Source of the DNA: Saccharibacillus kuerlensis DSM 22868
GTDB taxonomy: Bacteria; Bacillota; Bacilli; Paenibacillales; Paenibacillaceae
Assembly (NCBI RefSeq): GCF_000378145.1
Contig: NZ_KB899285.1
Span: 1 to 64,000 of the forward strand
DNA length: 64,000 nt
Direction: 5' to 3'
How positions within the stretch are numbered: position 1 is the first letter of the stretch; every line of letters begins with the position of its first letter. Below, piece by piece: positions 1 through 8,549 of this stretch. The translations under genes were made by a program, and so were the position numbers. The notes beneath the pieces are model-generated. The model was not told where the DNA came from. It ran no database searches and saw only the letters and a program-made list of their open reading frames with translations.

Positions 1-298
1 TACGATTTGGCGAGCTTTTGCGAAAAATAATTGCATATGGGCACTTATTGGGCTTTACGTTGAATCTTATGGATGAAATCTTATGAGACGCGTCCCATTT
101 CGGCATATACGCGAACCAATAATCGGCTGCGTATTTACGTTCAAAGGCTTCATTTAAACTTGGAAACCGGACCTGGGCGTTGAAAGCATCTTCTATTCGA
201 AAAAGTTGATGAGTTTGCGTACATGCCCTTAGTTTAGAGTCTAAGACAATTCTCGCACCTCTCCCATTCACTCTTGAAAAGGGAGATTTAAAAGATGG
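1..298. other. Left-edge region with no supported gene
   Basis: No convincing gene is seen in these bases. A plus-strand frame is open from base 3 to a TGA at 84-86, about 27 codons with no start in view. It could be the tail of a gene lying outside the window, but nothing in it is recognisable. The rest has stops in all frames at short intervals and is AT-rich. Confidence 0.3.
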
Positions 299-300
299 AA

Positions 301-327
301 AACCTTCGCTCCCAGCGAAGGTTTTTT
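301..327 (+). terminator. Terminator, left copy flanking repeat element 1
   Basis: The stem CCTTCGCT pairs with AGCGAAGG and is followed by six T. The same 27 bases, with one C/T difference in the loop, recur at 531-557 on the other side of the repeat element. Confidence 0.8.
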
Positions 328-530
328 ACGTGTTAAGAAAGTTTGATTCCGAGTGAAGCGAGGAGGCGGAGAGAGAAATTCAGTGAAGGAACGATAGTGT
401 TCGCCTTTGAAATCGAGAAAATTCCACTTTAATTTGATTCCTTTTCCTCGATTTCAACAAGCGACCGGAACGAATTTTTCTCGCAGCCACCACGCTTCTA
501 TAACGAATAGGACTTTCAAAGACACCCTGA
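328..530. repeat. Non-coding repeat element 1 of the terminator-nested family
   Basis: About 200 bases without a plausible gene. The core at 411-478 (AATCGAGAAAATTCCACT at its start, GCGACCGGAACGAATTT at its end) is nearly identical to 60045-60110 in the second copy. The core contains a self-complementary pair, AATCGAGAAAA against TTTTCCTCGATTT. The outer ends, GTGTTAAGAAAGT on the left and GACTTTCAAAGACACC on the right, are imperfect inverted repeats of each other. No transposase is present, so the element would be non-autonomous, like a MITE. It is enclosed by two copies of one terminator. Confidence 0.7.
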
Positions 531-557
531 AACCTTCGCTTCCAGCGAAGGTTTTTT
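531..557 (+). terminator. Terminator, right copy flanking repeat element 1
   Basis: Duplicate of the hairpin at 301-327 with one loop substitution. The stem and T-run are intact, so both copies should work. Confidence 0.8.
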
Positions 558-722
558 GCTTTTCCTCTCCCTTTTAAAGCCTTTTAACAAGCAAAAAGGA
601 TTCGAAAAAACCATTTAATAAATATTGTGGAAATCTTTGATATGGGTTAGTATTCGGGTTAGGGTGTGGTTTTCAAAGAATTTCAAACAAAAAACTTGTT
701 GAATGATGAGGAGGTTTGATCG

Positions 723-3700
723 ATGTTGGAACAATTTGGATCAAAGTTCAAGAAGAGTACAATCCTGTTTAGTGCAGCGATACTGGGGGTTTCGCTGGCC
801 GGACCGATTCAACCACAGACAGCTGCTGCTGCGGAGAACACGAATGCACCTCGACAGATGGAGTATCTGGAACGCGGCATTGTCGCCGTCAATACGGACG
901 AAGGGGTATTTGTCAGTTGGAGACTGCTTGGAACGGACCCGGAAGGCACAACGTTCAATCTGTATCGCGATGGACGCAAAATCAACACTCAGCCAATCTC
1001 AACAAGCACCAATTATTTGGACCCGGCAGGAAAGACAAACTCGAGTTATTCTGTAAGCGCTATCGTGAATGGGGAAGAAGTCGATGCCTCTGCCAAAGTG
1101 AAGTCTTGGACACAGCCGTACAAGTCGATTCCGCTGCAAAAGCCGGCAGACGCTGTGCTTCCAAACGGGCAAACCATCGAATACAGCGCCAATGATGCTA
1201 GTGTCGGCGATCTAAACGGAGACGGCGAATACGAGCTGATTCTGAAATGGAGTGCGGGAGAGCAGGATAATTCCCGATCCGGATATACCGGTGAAGTATT
1301 AATCGACGCCTATAAGCTGGACGGCACACAGCTCTGGAGAATCGGATTGGGCAAAAATATCCGGGCAGGCGCGCACTATACACAGTTTATGGTGTATGAC
1401 CTAGACGGCGACGGCAAAGCGGAAGTGGCGATGAGAACGGCCGACGGCGCCAAGGATGGAGCCGGTAACGTAATCGGCGATCCGGATGCTGACTATCGAA
1501 ATGCAAGCGGATACATTTTAGAAGGACCCGAATACTTAACGATTTTCGACGGAGAGACGGGCAGGGAAGTCGTGAGCACCGACTTTTCGCCGGAACGGGG
1601 TAACCTGGGAGACTGGGGAGATACTTACGGAAATCGCGGAGACCGCTTCTTGGCGGGGATCGCTTATCTGGACGGACAGCGGCCGAGTCTAATTATGACA
1701 CGCGGCTATTATGCAAAAACAATGCTGTCCGCCTACAATTTCCGGGACGGGGAACTGAGCAAGATCTGGACGTTCGATACTGATGAAGGATATCCGGAAT
1801 ATGAGGGACAAGGCAATCACAGCCTAAGCGTTGCGGATGTGGACGGCGACAGCCGGGACGAGATTATTTTCGGAGCTGCGGTTATCGACCATGACGGTAC
1901 TGGCTTGTATTCGACAGGCTGGAACCATGGCGACGCGATGCATGTAAGCAATCTGAATCCGAACAGACCGGGACTGGAAGTGTTCCAGGTACACGAATCG
2001 GGCCCGTACGGATTAACGATGCGTGATGCCGCTACAGGCGAAATGCTGTGGAGTCATTCTACGGGAGAAGATACGGGACGCGGCTTGGCGGCGGATATCG
2101 ATCCCCGCTATCCGGGAGCGGAAGCGTGGGCGGTGTCCGGTGCTTGGAACAGTAAGATTGGCAATATGTATACGGCCGCCGGCGAGAAGATCGGAGAGAA
2201 TATCCCAAGTTCGAACTTCGCAATCTGGTGGGATGGTGATCTGTCGCGCGAGCTGCTGGATCACGATTGGACCGATTACGAGATTGGCATCGGAACGCCG
2301 CGTATCGACAAATGGGATTATGAGAATGGCAAACTCGTTAATCTGCTGACAATGGAAGGCACGACCTCGAACAACGGAACCAAAGGCACACCGGTGCTGC
2401 AGGCCGATTTGCTCGGCGACTGGCGCGAGGAAGTCATCGTGCGGAATCTCGACAGCACTGAGCTGCGTATGTACACGACTACCGACTTGACGGAATATCG
2501 CATTCCCACACTGATGCACGATCCGGTCTACCGACTGGGTATCGCTTGGCAGAATGTCGCTTACAACCAGCCGCCGCATACAAGTTATTTCCTGGGCAAT
2601 AGTATGGAGCAGCCGCTGGCAGCGAACGCCAACTATATCGTGCCTTCTTCGATCGATATTGATCCGCACGTATTAGCTGGAAAATTGACAGGAAACGTGA
2701 AGATCGGCGTAGGAATTCCGGATAACGCTGCACAATTGGCGAGTTCCTCGGTACAGCTTATGGTCAACGGACAAGCTGTAGCGGCGGAGATCAAGAAGGT
2801 AAGAAAAGGCTACGATGTTAAAGCAGACCGCAGAGCGTTTGTGCAGGCGCTCAGTGGACAGAGTGGAGAAGTAGAAACGAAAATCGCTCTTGTCACCGAA
2901 GCCGGATATATGTTCGTCGGAAAAGATACGGTGATGCTTAAGACGGAAGCGCTGACGCTGTCCGTTAAAGGCAACAACCGTGTGAAAGCAGGCGAAGAAT
3001 TCACTCTGAGTTATGCCATCAACGGCGCGAGCGACAGCATACGTGATCTGAGCATGAATTTGTCCTACGACCCAGACGCCCTGGAGTTTGTATCGGCAGA
3101 ATCCCCAGTGAAGCAGCTGGAGTTTTCCGCAGAAGCCGGCCAGACGGGAACCGTAGCCGTGAAGGCAAGCGGAACAACGAACCAGCTGTTTAATAGAGCG
3201 GAACTGTTTACGGTACGTATGAAAGCCAAAGAGACGGAAGCGACGCAGAGCGACGTAACGATGCGGGACATCGTTTACACGAACGCTAAAAAAGAAAGTC
3301 ATACGATTGCAGATGCTGTTCACGGGATCGATCTATTCAGCGATATTAACGAAATCATCGTGAGCAGTGAAGGCGGAGCTTCCGCTATCGACTCGAACCG
3401 CGGCACACTGCAGCTGACTGCGCAGGCGAATCCGGCCAACGCAAACCACTCGGTCACATGGTCCGTGTACGGATTGGACGGAGAGACAACAGAACTCGCT
3501 TCGATCACACAGGACGGACTGCTGTCCGGTAACACAAAAGGGCTTAACGGCCAGGTCAAAGTCATTGCGGAAGCCGTAGACGGAAGCGGCGTAACGGGAG
3601 AGCTGATTGTGGATATTTCCAATCAGCTGCTGGCGCTGACGGGTACGCTGTTCGGAGCCGAGCCGGCATGGGCGGCAGGCAGCGAATATGACAAAGCCTT

Positions 3701-4058
3701 CGATGGGGATGTGAATACGTACTACGACTTTAAAAATGGTGCGGGCGGCTATGCCGGCATCGACCTCGGCGAAGGGTTCGAAGCGCGGCTTGGCGAAGTA
3801 CGCTTCTATCCGCGCAAAGGAATGGAAGTCCGAATGAACGGAGGCAAATTCCAAGGCTCCAACGTATCGAGTACGGAAGGGTTCGTCGATCTGTACACGA
3901 TCGGCGAGCGTCCGGATGCAGGATGGAATACGGTGAACGTCTCGGCGGACACCGCTTACCGCTACATTCGCTATTACAGTCCCGAGACAGGAAACGCGAA
4001 TGTCGCTGAACTGGAGTTTTACGCGGTACCGGCCGTTTCGGACCCTCTTCCGGAATAA
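723..4058 (+). CDS. Secreted rhamnogalacturonan lyase, PL11 family, with C-terminal accessory domains
   Basis: A protein of 1111 residues. A signal peptide covers about 1-37, ending in a TAAAA stretch. It is followed by a PL11 catalytic module to about residue 640. The start of that module, with MEYLERGIVAV and a series of DLNGDGEYEL / DLDGDGKAEV calcium-binding loops, is typical of YesW/YesX enzymes, which cleave the rhamnogalacturonan I backbone of pectin by beta-elimination. The C-terminal half adds a cohesin-like beta domain (about 742-875), an Ig/Big-2-like segment (about 880-965) and a discoidin-like carbohydrate-binding module (about 970-1105). YesW itself is about 620 residues, so the tail is a large extension. 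AGGAGG at 708-713 fixes the ATG. It stands alone, with the upstream insert element and its terminators isolating it. Whether it is endo- or exo-acting cannot be told from sequence. Confidence 0.93.
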   Translation: MLEQFGSKFKKSTILFSAAILGVSLAGPIQPQTAAAAENTNAPRQMEYLERGIVAVNTDEGVFVSWRLLGTDPEGTTFNLYRDGRKINTQPISTSTNYLDPAGKTNSSYSVSAIVNGEEVDASAKVKSWTQPYKSIPLQKPADAVLPNGQTIEYSANDASVGDLNGDGEYELILKWSAGEQDNSRSGYTGEVLIDAYKLDGTQLWRIGLGKNIRAGAHYTQFMVYDLDGDGKAEVAMRTADGAKDGAGNVIGDPDADYRNASGYILEGPEYLTIFDGETGREVVSTDFSPERGNLGDWGDTYGNRGDRFLAGIAYLDGQRPSLIMTRGYYAKTMLSAYNFRDGELSKIWTFDTDEGYPEYEGQGNHSLSVADVDGDSRDEIIFGAAVIDHDGTGLYSTGWNHGDAMHVSNLNPNRPGLEVFQVHESGPYGLTMRDAATGEMLWSHSTGEDTGRGLAADIDPRYPGAEAWAVSGAWNSKIGNMYTAAGEKIGENIPSSNFAIWWDGDLSRELLDHDWTDYEIGIGTPRIDKWDYENGKLVNLLTMEGTTSNNGTKGTPVLQADLLGDWREEVIVRNLDSTELRMYTTTDLTEYRIPTLMHDPVYRLGIAWQNVAYNQPPHTSYFLGNSMEQPLAANANYIVPSSIDIDPHVLAGKLTGNVKIGVGIPDNAAQLASSSVQLMVNGQAVAAEIKKVRKGYDVKADRRAFVQALSGQSGEVETKIALVTEAGYMFVGKDTVMLKTEALTLSVKGNNRVKAGEEFTLSYAINGASDSIRDLSMNLSYDPDALEFVSAESPVKQLEFSAEAGQTGTVAVKASGTTNQLFNRAELFTVRMKAKETEATQSDVTMRDIVYTNAKKESHTIADAVHGIDLFSDINEIIVSSEGGASAIDSNRGTLQLTAQANPANANHSVTWSVYGLDGETTELASITQDGLLSGNTKGLNGQVKVIAEAVDGSGVTGELIVDISNQLLALTGTLFGAEPAWAAGSEYDKAFDGDVNTYYDFKNGAGGYAGIDLGEGFEARLGEVRFYPRKGMEVRMNGGKFQGSNVSSTEGFVDLYTIGERPDAGWNTVNVSADTAYRYIRYYSPETGNANVAELEFYAVPAVSDPLPE

Positions 4059-4106
4059 TCGATCTTAAACGGATTGGATTTAAGCGAAAATATGTACGTT
4101 GTTAAA

Positions 4107-4146
4107 AATAGACCGCAGCCTCTAACGAGGGCGGTCTATTTTTTTG
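4107..4146. terminator. Bidirectional terminator between the PL11 lyase and the toroid protein
   Basis: The stem AATAGACCGC...GCGGTCTATT has A-rich and T-rich flanks on both sides, so it can end transcription from both converging genes. The stop codon of the minus-strand gene (4122-4124) lies in its loop. Confidence 0.8.
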
Positions 4147-5018
4147 ATCTCGCGACTCAAGAATTCCGAACCTTCTCCGACTCCCGAAAGCTTTTCCAGC
4201 AGTTCGAAAGTATTCCCGCCCCACTCGCCGCCCGCCTCCCAGACCTGCCGCCCAATTCGCACATTCCATCCGTCCCAATAAGGCGTTAACTGCTCCAGAG
4301 CCTCTTCCACAATCCCTTTCGGAAGAGGCTTGTTTCTTCTCCATGACCATTCATTTAGGAACGATAATCCGCGCAGAATATCGTATTCAAAAAACCTCGG
4401 GAAGCAAGGTTTCAACCAATTGTCATTGATAATCTCGCCGCTTGATTTCGAATACACCAACCGATGTTCGGTCAAGTAACGCGCACCTTCGTCCAGAAAT
4501 TCCTTTTCCCGCTCAGTAAATTCACGATTGGTATAGCGCAGGATCGCTTCAAGCGGCGGCAGAGTGGAGACAATCGAGCTTTTACGGGAATGAACATACG
4601 CGTCGGGATCGCAGTTCAGCCCGCCGTCGGGCAGCTGATGCTTCAGGAGCCAGTCACGAATCCACGGCATTTCTCTGTCAAGATCGCATCCGTACGCCTG
4701 TAGAATTTGATAGAACATGGCAAGCTCACAATGACAGCAGTCCCATTTGTTCAAGTCTTCTTCGCGAATGGGTTCATTGGCTTTGGAGATCACGAACAGC
4801 GGCCAGACGCGGGTTTGGAGAATCTTTTTCGCCTGAAGGATTGCGGACTCGGGAATGCGGTGCACTTCGCCCATCTCGTACAAAGTGCACATCTGCCACC
4901 ACGCGCCCTCCCATTTATTACGGCTGTCCTCACCATGCTCCGATTCAAAGTGCGAAGTGGTTTCAAGAAAACGGATAGAAGCCTCGATTGCGGCGGAAAG
5001 CGTCGTTCTATCGGTCAT
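4122..5018 (-). CDS. Alpha-alpha toroid protein, prenyltransferase/squalene cyclase-like repeat
   Basis: A protein of 298 residues with no signal peptide. Repeated helical pairs with motifs such as WLLKHQLPDGGLNC and RFFEYDILRGLSFL resemble the prenyltransferase and squalene oxidase repeat that builds an alpha-alpha barrel. The true substrate is unknown, and no DxDD cyclase motif was found. The ATG at 5018 follows AAGGAG at a normal distance; the frame stays open to 5141 but the extra part lacks a ribosome site. The last codons (KKIDRPR and stop) are encoded by one arm of the terminator hairpin. A role in sugar or lipid metabolism is possible but not shown. Confidence 0.65.
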   Translation of the reverse strand: MTDRTTLSAAIEASIRFLETTSHFESEHGEDSRNKWEGAWWQMCTLYEMGEVHRIPESAILQAKKILQTRVWPLFVISKANEPIREEDLNKWDCCHCELAMFYQILQAYGCDLDREMPWIRDWLLKHQLPDGGLNCDPDAYVHSRKSSIVSTLPPLEAILRYTNREFTEREKEFLDEGARYLTEHRLVYSKSSGEIINDNWLKPCFPRFFEYDILRGLSFLNEWSWRRNKPLPKGIVEEALEQLTPYWDGWNVRIGRQVWEAGGEWGGNTFELLEKLSGVGEGSEFLSREIKKIDRPR

Positions 5019-5255
5019 GGGAATTCTCCTTAAACAAGATGTTTTCGTTCCTTCATTATAAATCATTCCCTGTGCAATGGACTGAAAAATACCTGATTCA
5101 AAAAGCGAAAAAGCGAGCCCGGAAGAAGAGGGTTTGGACATCGACGGAAGACGCTCTAAGAATAAGGTCGGCCAAGCGGCTTGTAATGATGAAGATCGAA
5201 GGATGGATGCCGGTAAGCGATGGCCCTGCCGCCTTCACAAAATATCGCTAAAGAC

Positions 5256-5292
5256 CAAAAAGGAGACCCTGAATTATCAGGGTCTCCTTTTT
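5256..5292. terminator. Terminator downstream of the sensor kinase
   Basis: The hairpin AAGGAGACCCTG/CAGGGTCTCCTT has A and T runs on both sides. It ends the leftward kinase operon and could act in both directions. Confidence 0.8.
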
Positions 5293-5319
5293 GGCGATTT
5301 CTATGTCTTATCCGGCAGC

Positions 5320-6762
5320 TTACAACAGCCATTCCGGCTTATCCGGTTGTTCTGCCGTTTCGTTTAGTGGTTCTGCCACAGCCAGAGGCAGTATAACGGT
5401 CACAGTCGTGCCGACACCGTATTCGCTTTCGATCGAGATTCTTCCTCCGTGCAGGCGGACAATCTCTTTGCTGATTGCAAGGCCCAGACCGCTGCCGGAC
5501 ATTTTGGAACTGCCTTTGTAGAAGCGTTGGCCGATTTTTTCAAGATCCTCTGCCGGAATGCCTTCGCCGTCGTCTTGGACTGCGACAAACACCTGAAGAT
5601 CTTGACGGACAGCGGTCAAACGAATTTCCCCGTTTAAATCGGAAAATTTAATCGCATTGTCGAGCAGGTTGACGAAAACCTGCTTGAGCCGATTAAGATC
5701 AGCATGCATGGGCAGCGGTTCGTTTGGCAGATTAGTGCTTAACGTAATGCCGCGCTTAATGTCCGCTTGGCTGTACTGAATACCCAACTGCCGAAGCAGG
5801 CTGTTCAGGTCAACGGGAATGGAACGCATACGGATTTCGCCGGCTTGATACTTGGAAAAGTCCAACAGATCTTCAACCAGTCCGATCAGTCGATCGGTCT
5901 CGTTGGTGATAATGGTCAGGCCGAGTGTGGTCGTCTCCTCGTCTTCCAGTCCGCCGACCAAGGTTTCGCCCCAGCCCTTGATCGAGGTCAGCGGCGTGCG
6001 CAGCTCATGGGACACGGTTGAAATGAAGTCATTCTTCATCTTCTCGCTCTTGGACAACTCTTCGTTCATATAATTGAGTGATTCAGCCAACAATCCAATC
6101 TCATCATTGTGTTTGCGTGCCGCTCTGGCAGTAAAATCGCCTGTAGCCATTTTCCGCGAGATCGCTGTCAGTTCTTTGACCGGATCGACGATACGGCGGG
6201 CAATAATTAGGCTGAGTGCAAAGCCCAGCAGCAGCACAGCGGCTCCGATGGCTATCGCCCAGCCGATCAGCTTGGCGACTTCGCGGTACAATGGTTCGGT
6301 CGAGACGGAGAAGCGCAGCGTTCCGATCGTTTCGCCGTAGCTGACGAGCGGACTAGATACGGCCATAATACGCTGCTTGAATGCCTGCGAGTAGCCGGTA
6401 TAGCTGCCGACACCGCCCTGTTGAGCAGCGCGAACGTCAGGAGTACGGATACGCTGAGTCGAGGAGAAGCCGTATGAATCGACGATTGTTCTTCCTTGGA
6501 GGTCCAGCACTTCAACCCGGCTGCTCTCGCTCGGAACAAGATTTTCCAGAATGTAACGAGCCCTCTCCGACAAAGTGTAACCTTCCATGAACTGATTGGA
6601 CAGCGTGGCCGCTGTTACAGCTCTCGACTGGACGATCTGACGGGCACTATCGAAATAATAGGTGTATACGGCAGCAGCAAAAATGACCTCGAGAACCAGT
6701 ACGATGGTCAGAAGCAGAAGTCCGATCTGAAGCAGCAGGCGGCCTCTAATGCTTTTCAACAT
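5320..6762 (-). CDS. Membrane sensor histidine kinase with HAMP domain
   Basis: A protein of 480 residues. TM1 lies at about 10-32, an extracytoplasmic sensor at 33-160, TM2 at about 165-187 and a HAMP linker to about 240. The phosphoacceptor motif SHELRTPLTSIKGWGE is near residue 250, followed by a HATPase_c domain with N and G boxes (NLLDNAIKFS, GSGLGLAISKEIV). This is a PhoR/ResE-like class I kinase. The ATG at 6762 follows GAGGAGG; the open frame starts upstream at 6810 without a ribosome site. It overlaps the end of the upstream lipoprotein gene by 17 bases, which suggests translational coupling. No response regulator gene is adjacent, which is unusual for this type, so its partner must lie elsewhere. 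Confidence 0.9.
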   Translation of the reverse strand: MLKSIRGRLLLQIGLLLLTIVLVLEVIFAAAVYTYYFDSARQIVQSRAVTAATLSNQFMEGYTLSERARYILENLVPSESSRVEVLDLQGRTIVDSYGFSSTQRIRTPDVRAAQQGGVGSYTGYSQAFKQRIMAVSSPLVSYGETIGTLRFSVSTEPLYREVAKLIGWAIAIGAAVLLLGFALSLIIARRIVDPVKELTAISRKMATGDFTARAARKHNDEIGLLAESLNYMNEELSKSEKMKNDFISTVSHELRTPLTSIKGWGETLVGGLEDEETTTLGLTIITNETDRLIGLVEDLLDFSKYQAGEIRMRSIPVDLNSLLRQLGIQYSQADIKRGITLSTNLPNEPLPMHADLNRLKQVFVNLLDNAIKFSDLNGEIRLTAVRQDLQVFVAVQDDGEGIPAEDLEKIGQRFYKGSSKMSGSGLGLAISKEIVRLHGGRISIESEYGVGTTVTVILPLAVAEPLNETAEQPDKPEWLL

Positions 6763-8242
6763 TGTGGTTTGCCTCCTCTTCCTCATCGGTGTCTGCCCCG
6801 ACCATTTCACGTACTTCGTCTGCCGTTAGTCGAAGTTTTTCATACTCTGCCGCTTCGGCGCCTGTCAGATTGTTGTCCGTATCGGGAAGCAGCGCGACCG
6901 TCACTTCGGAAGAGCTTCCCGGCGCAGCCGGGCCGGTGCTTCCGAGCACAACGTATTCGTTCTGCTGATTCTCCAGCAGCGGCCGGAGACGGTTCCATTC
7001 TTCCATTGACAGCTGACGCAGAGTCAACAGTAGAGCAGAACTTCCGCCTTCCGGATCTTCATGCGGCGAATAAACGAATAAGACTTCACTGACCGTCGTA
7101 TCATCTGCTTTCGGAAGTTCGATTCGATAATGTCCAAGCCAGCGGTCGGGAATACGCAGTTCGTAACCCCACTGCCAAAATCGGTCTTCGACGAACGTCA
7201 TTTCGCGATTTCCGTCCCAACGATAGTAAGAGTCGCTCCATGTTTGCGGTTGAGCGGTCGGCTCGTCGGTATTCGGCAGCGGATTGGGCAGAGCGACTTC
7301 CGTGATGCCGTCATTATCGATGTCCCGATTGTTCGCTGGATAGTCGATCCACCATTTCTGCTCCGTAACGGCCAGATCCGGATTGTAATCGGGTTCATCG
7401 AGTTTCAGATTCTGCCTGGAGGAGCGCTTATCGTAGATGCTTTGAGGCAGGGACAGAACATTTCCCAGTCTTCCGTTTTCCCAAGCGAGCAGGACGGTAT
7501 AGCCGGAGCGTTTTGTGCCCAAAACCTGAGCAAACAGCCCTATGCGTTGTTCCGAAGCGCGTTCGATTTGCAGATTAAGAACGTCCCCTTCAGTTCGGCG
7601 CTCTGCGAGTACAGCAAGCTTGCCGCTTTTCTCGCCAAGGACTTCAATTTGCGAAGGCGAGTCGTTAGGTTCGGCAGCAGGAAGAGCAATAGCAATCTGG
7701 TTCAGCCCGTTTCCGGCCAGATCGCCTACCGCGATCTGATCGTACGAGCGGTGCAGCAGCTCGACCGCTTTTTGATTGGCGAACGAATAGATGTACAGTT
7801 CCTTCGGAAGACCATAGCCGCCGCCTTCATAACCAAGCAGCAGTTCGGCAGATGAAGAATGGATCAGCGGTTTGATTCCGAGATAATCGAGATTTGTTCC
7901 GCTGCCGGTAATAAGGTCGGCTTTTTGCCAGGAACCGTTCTGCCTGCTCAGAATAAGGACATTAACTTCGTAATCAATATCCGGCTTCTTATAGGAAACG
8001 ATCAGTTCCTTTTCTCCGTCCCCATTGAGATCGGCGAGTCGGATTGCGCTGCCCTGATCCGACTGGTCGGGGGTCGTAAGCTGATAACCGGAAGGGAGGA
8101 AAGGCTGAACAGAACGGTAAAGTGATTGTTCTTCGCCCGCAAGATTGGGAGCGTGGAGCAGGTCACCGGGCGAAGCGATCTGCCCGCAGCCGCTGACGGT
8201 CAGCAGAATCAGCAGCAGGACGGCGATTTTGATTGCATGCAT
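6746..8242 (-). CDS. FG-GAP/VCBS-repeat lipoprotein co-expressed with the sensor kinase
   Basis: A protein of 498 residues. The signal peptide ends in a lipobox (VSGC, Cys about residue 20), so the protein is anchored to the outer face of the membrane. Repeats such as ADLNGDGEKELIVSY, VGDLAGNGLNQIAIAL and DIDNDGITEVALPNP resemble FG-GAP/VCBS blades with calcium-binding DxDxDG loops. AAGGAG precedes the ATG. The gene overlaps the kinase gene by 17 bases, so the lipoprotein may supply or modulate the signal for the kinase. That function is inferred from position only. Confidence 0.8.
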   Translation of the reverse strand: MHAIKIAVLLLILLTVSGCGQIASPGDLLHAPNLAGEEQSLYRSVQPFLPSGYQLTTPDQSDQGSAIRLADLNGDGEKELIVSYKKPDIDYEVNVLILSRQNGSWQKADLITGSGTNLDYLGIKPLIHSSSAELLLGYEGGGYGLPKELYIYSFANQKAVELLHRSYDQIAVGDLAGNGLNQIAIALPAAEPNDSPSQIEVLGEKSGKLAVLAERRTEGDVLNLQIERASEQRIGLFAQVLGTKRSGYTVLLAWENGRLGNVLSLPQSIYDKRSSRQNLKLDEPDYNPDLAVTEQKWWIDYPANNRDIDNDGITEVALPNPLPNTDEPTAQPQTWSDSYYRWDGNREMTFVEDRFWQWGYELRIPDRWLGHYRIELPKADDTTVSEVLFVYSPHEDPEGGSSALLLTLRQLSMEEWNRLRPLLENQQNEYVVLGSTGPAAPGSSSEVTVALLPDTDNNLTGAEAAEYEKLRLTADEVREMVGADTDEEEEANHNVEKH

Positions 8243-8549
8243 GAGCGGTTTCTCCTTACGGTGATAGGGCTATTTTCTTATATCGGCATCAAGGCCGGAA
8301 ATGCGACAACAATAAGGTTCAGCGGTTTATTTTCGCAGTTGGAAGGGCGCAGGTCAAGCGGAAAATTTATGAGAAGCGGAAAGCGGTAGGCTGCTTCGTT
8401 TTTTTTAACTATGGAACGGTTACAAATACGTTAAGCGTTACGACTTTCAGCAGAAATATTAAATATTTGAAGAGTGACGCTTGTTTGACATCATTTATAA
8501 TAGGCGTATATACCCGCATCAGTATATCTTGGGACTCACGGAGGCTTTT

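Noticed and set aside
8481-8549. Upstream TTG start for the GGDEF-EAL protein, and a TTGACA/TATAAT pair there
   Set aside because: The TTG has no ribosome site, while the ATG at 8550 has CGGAGG. TTGACA (8486) and TATAAT are only a few bases apart, too close for a promoter.
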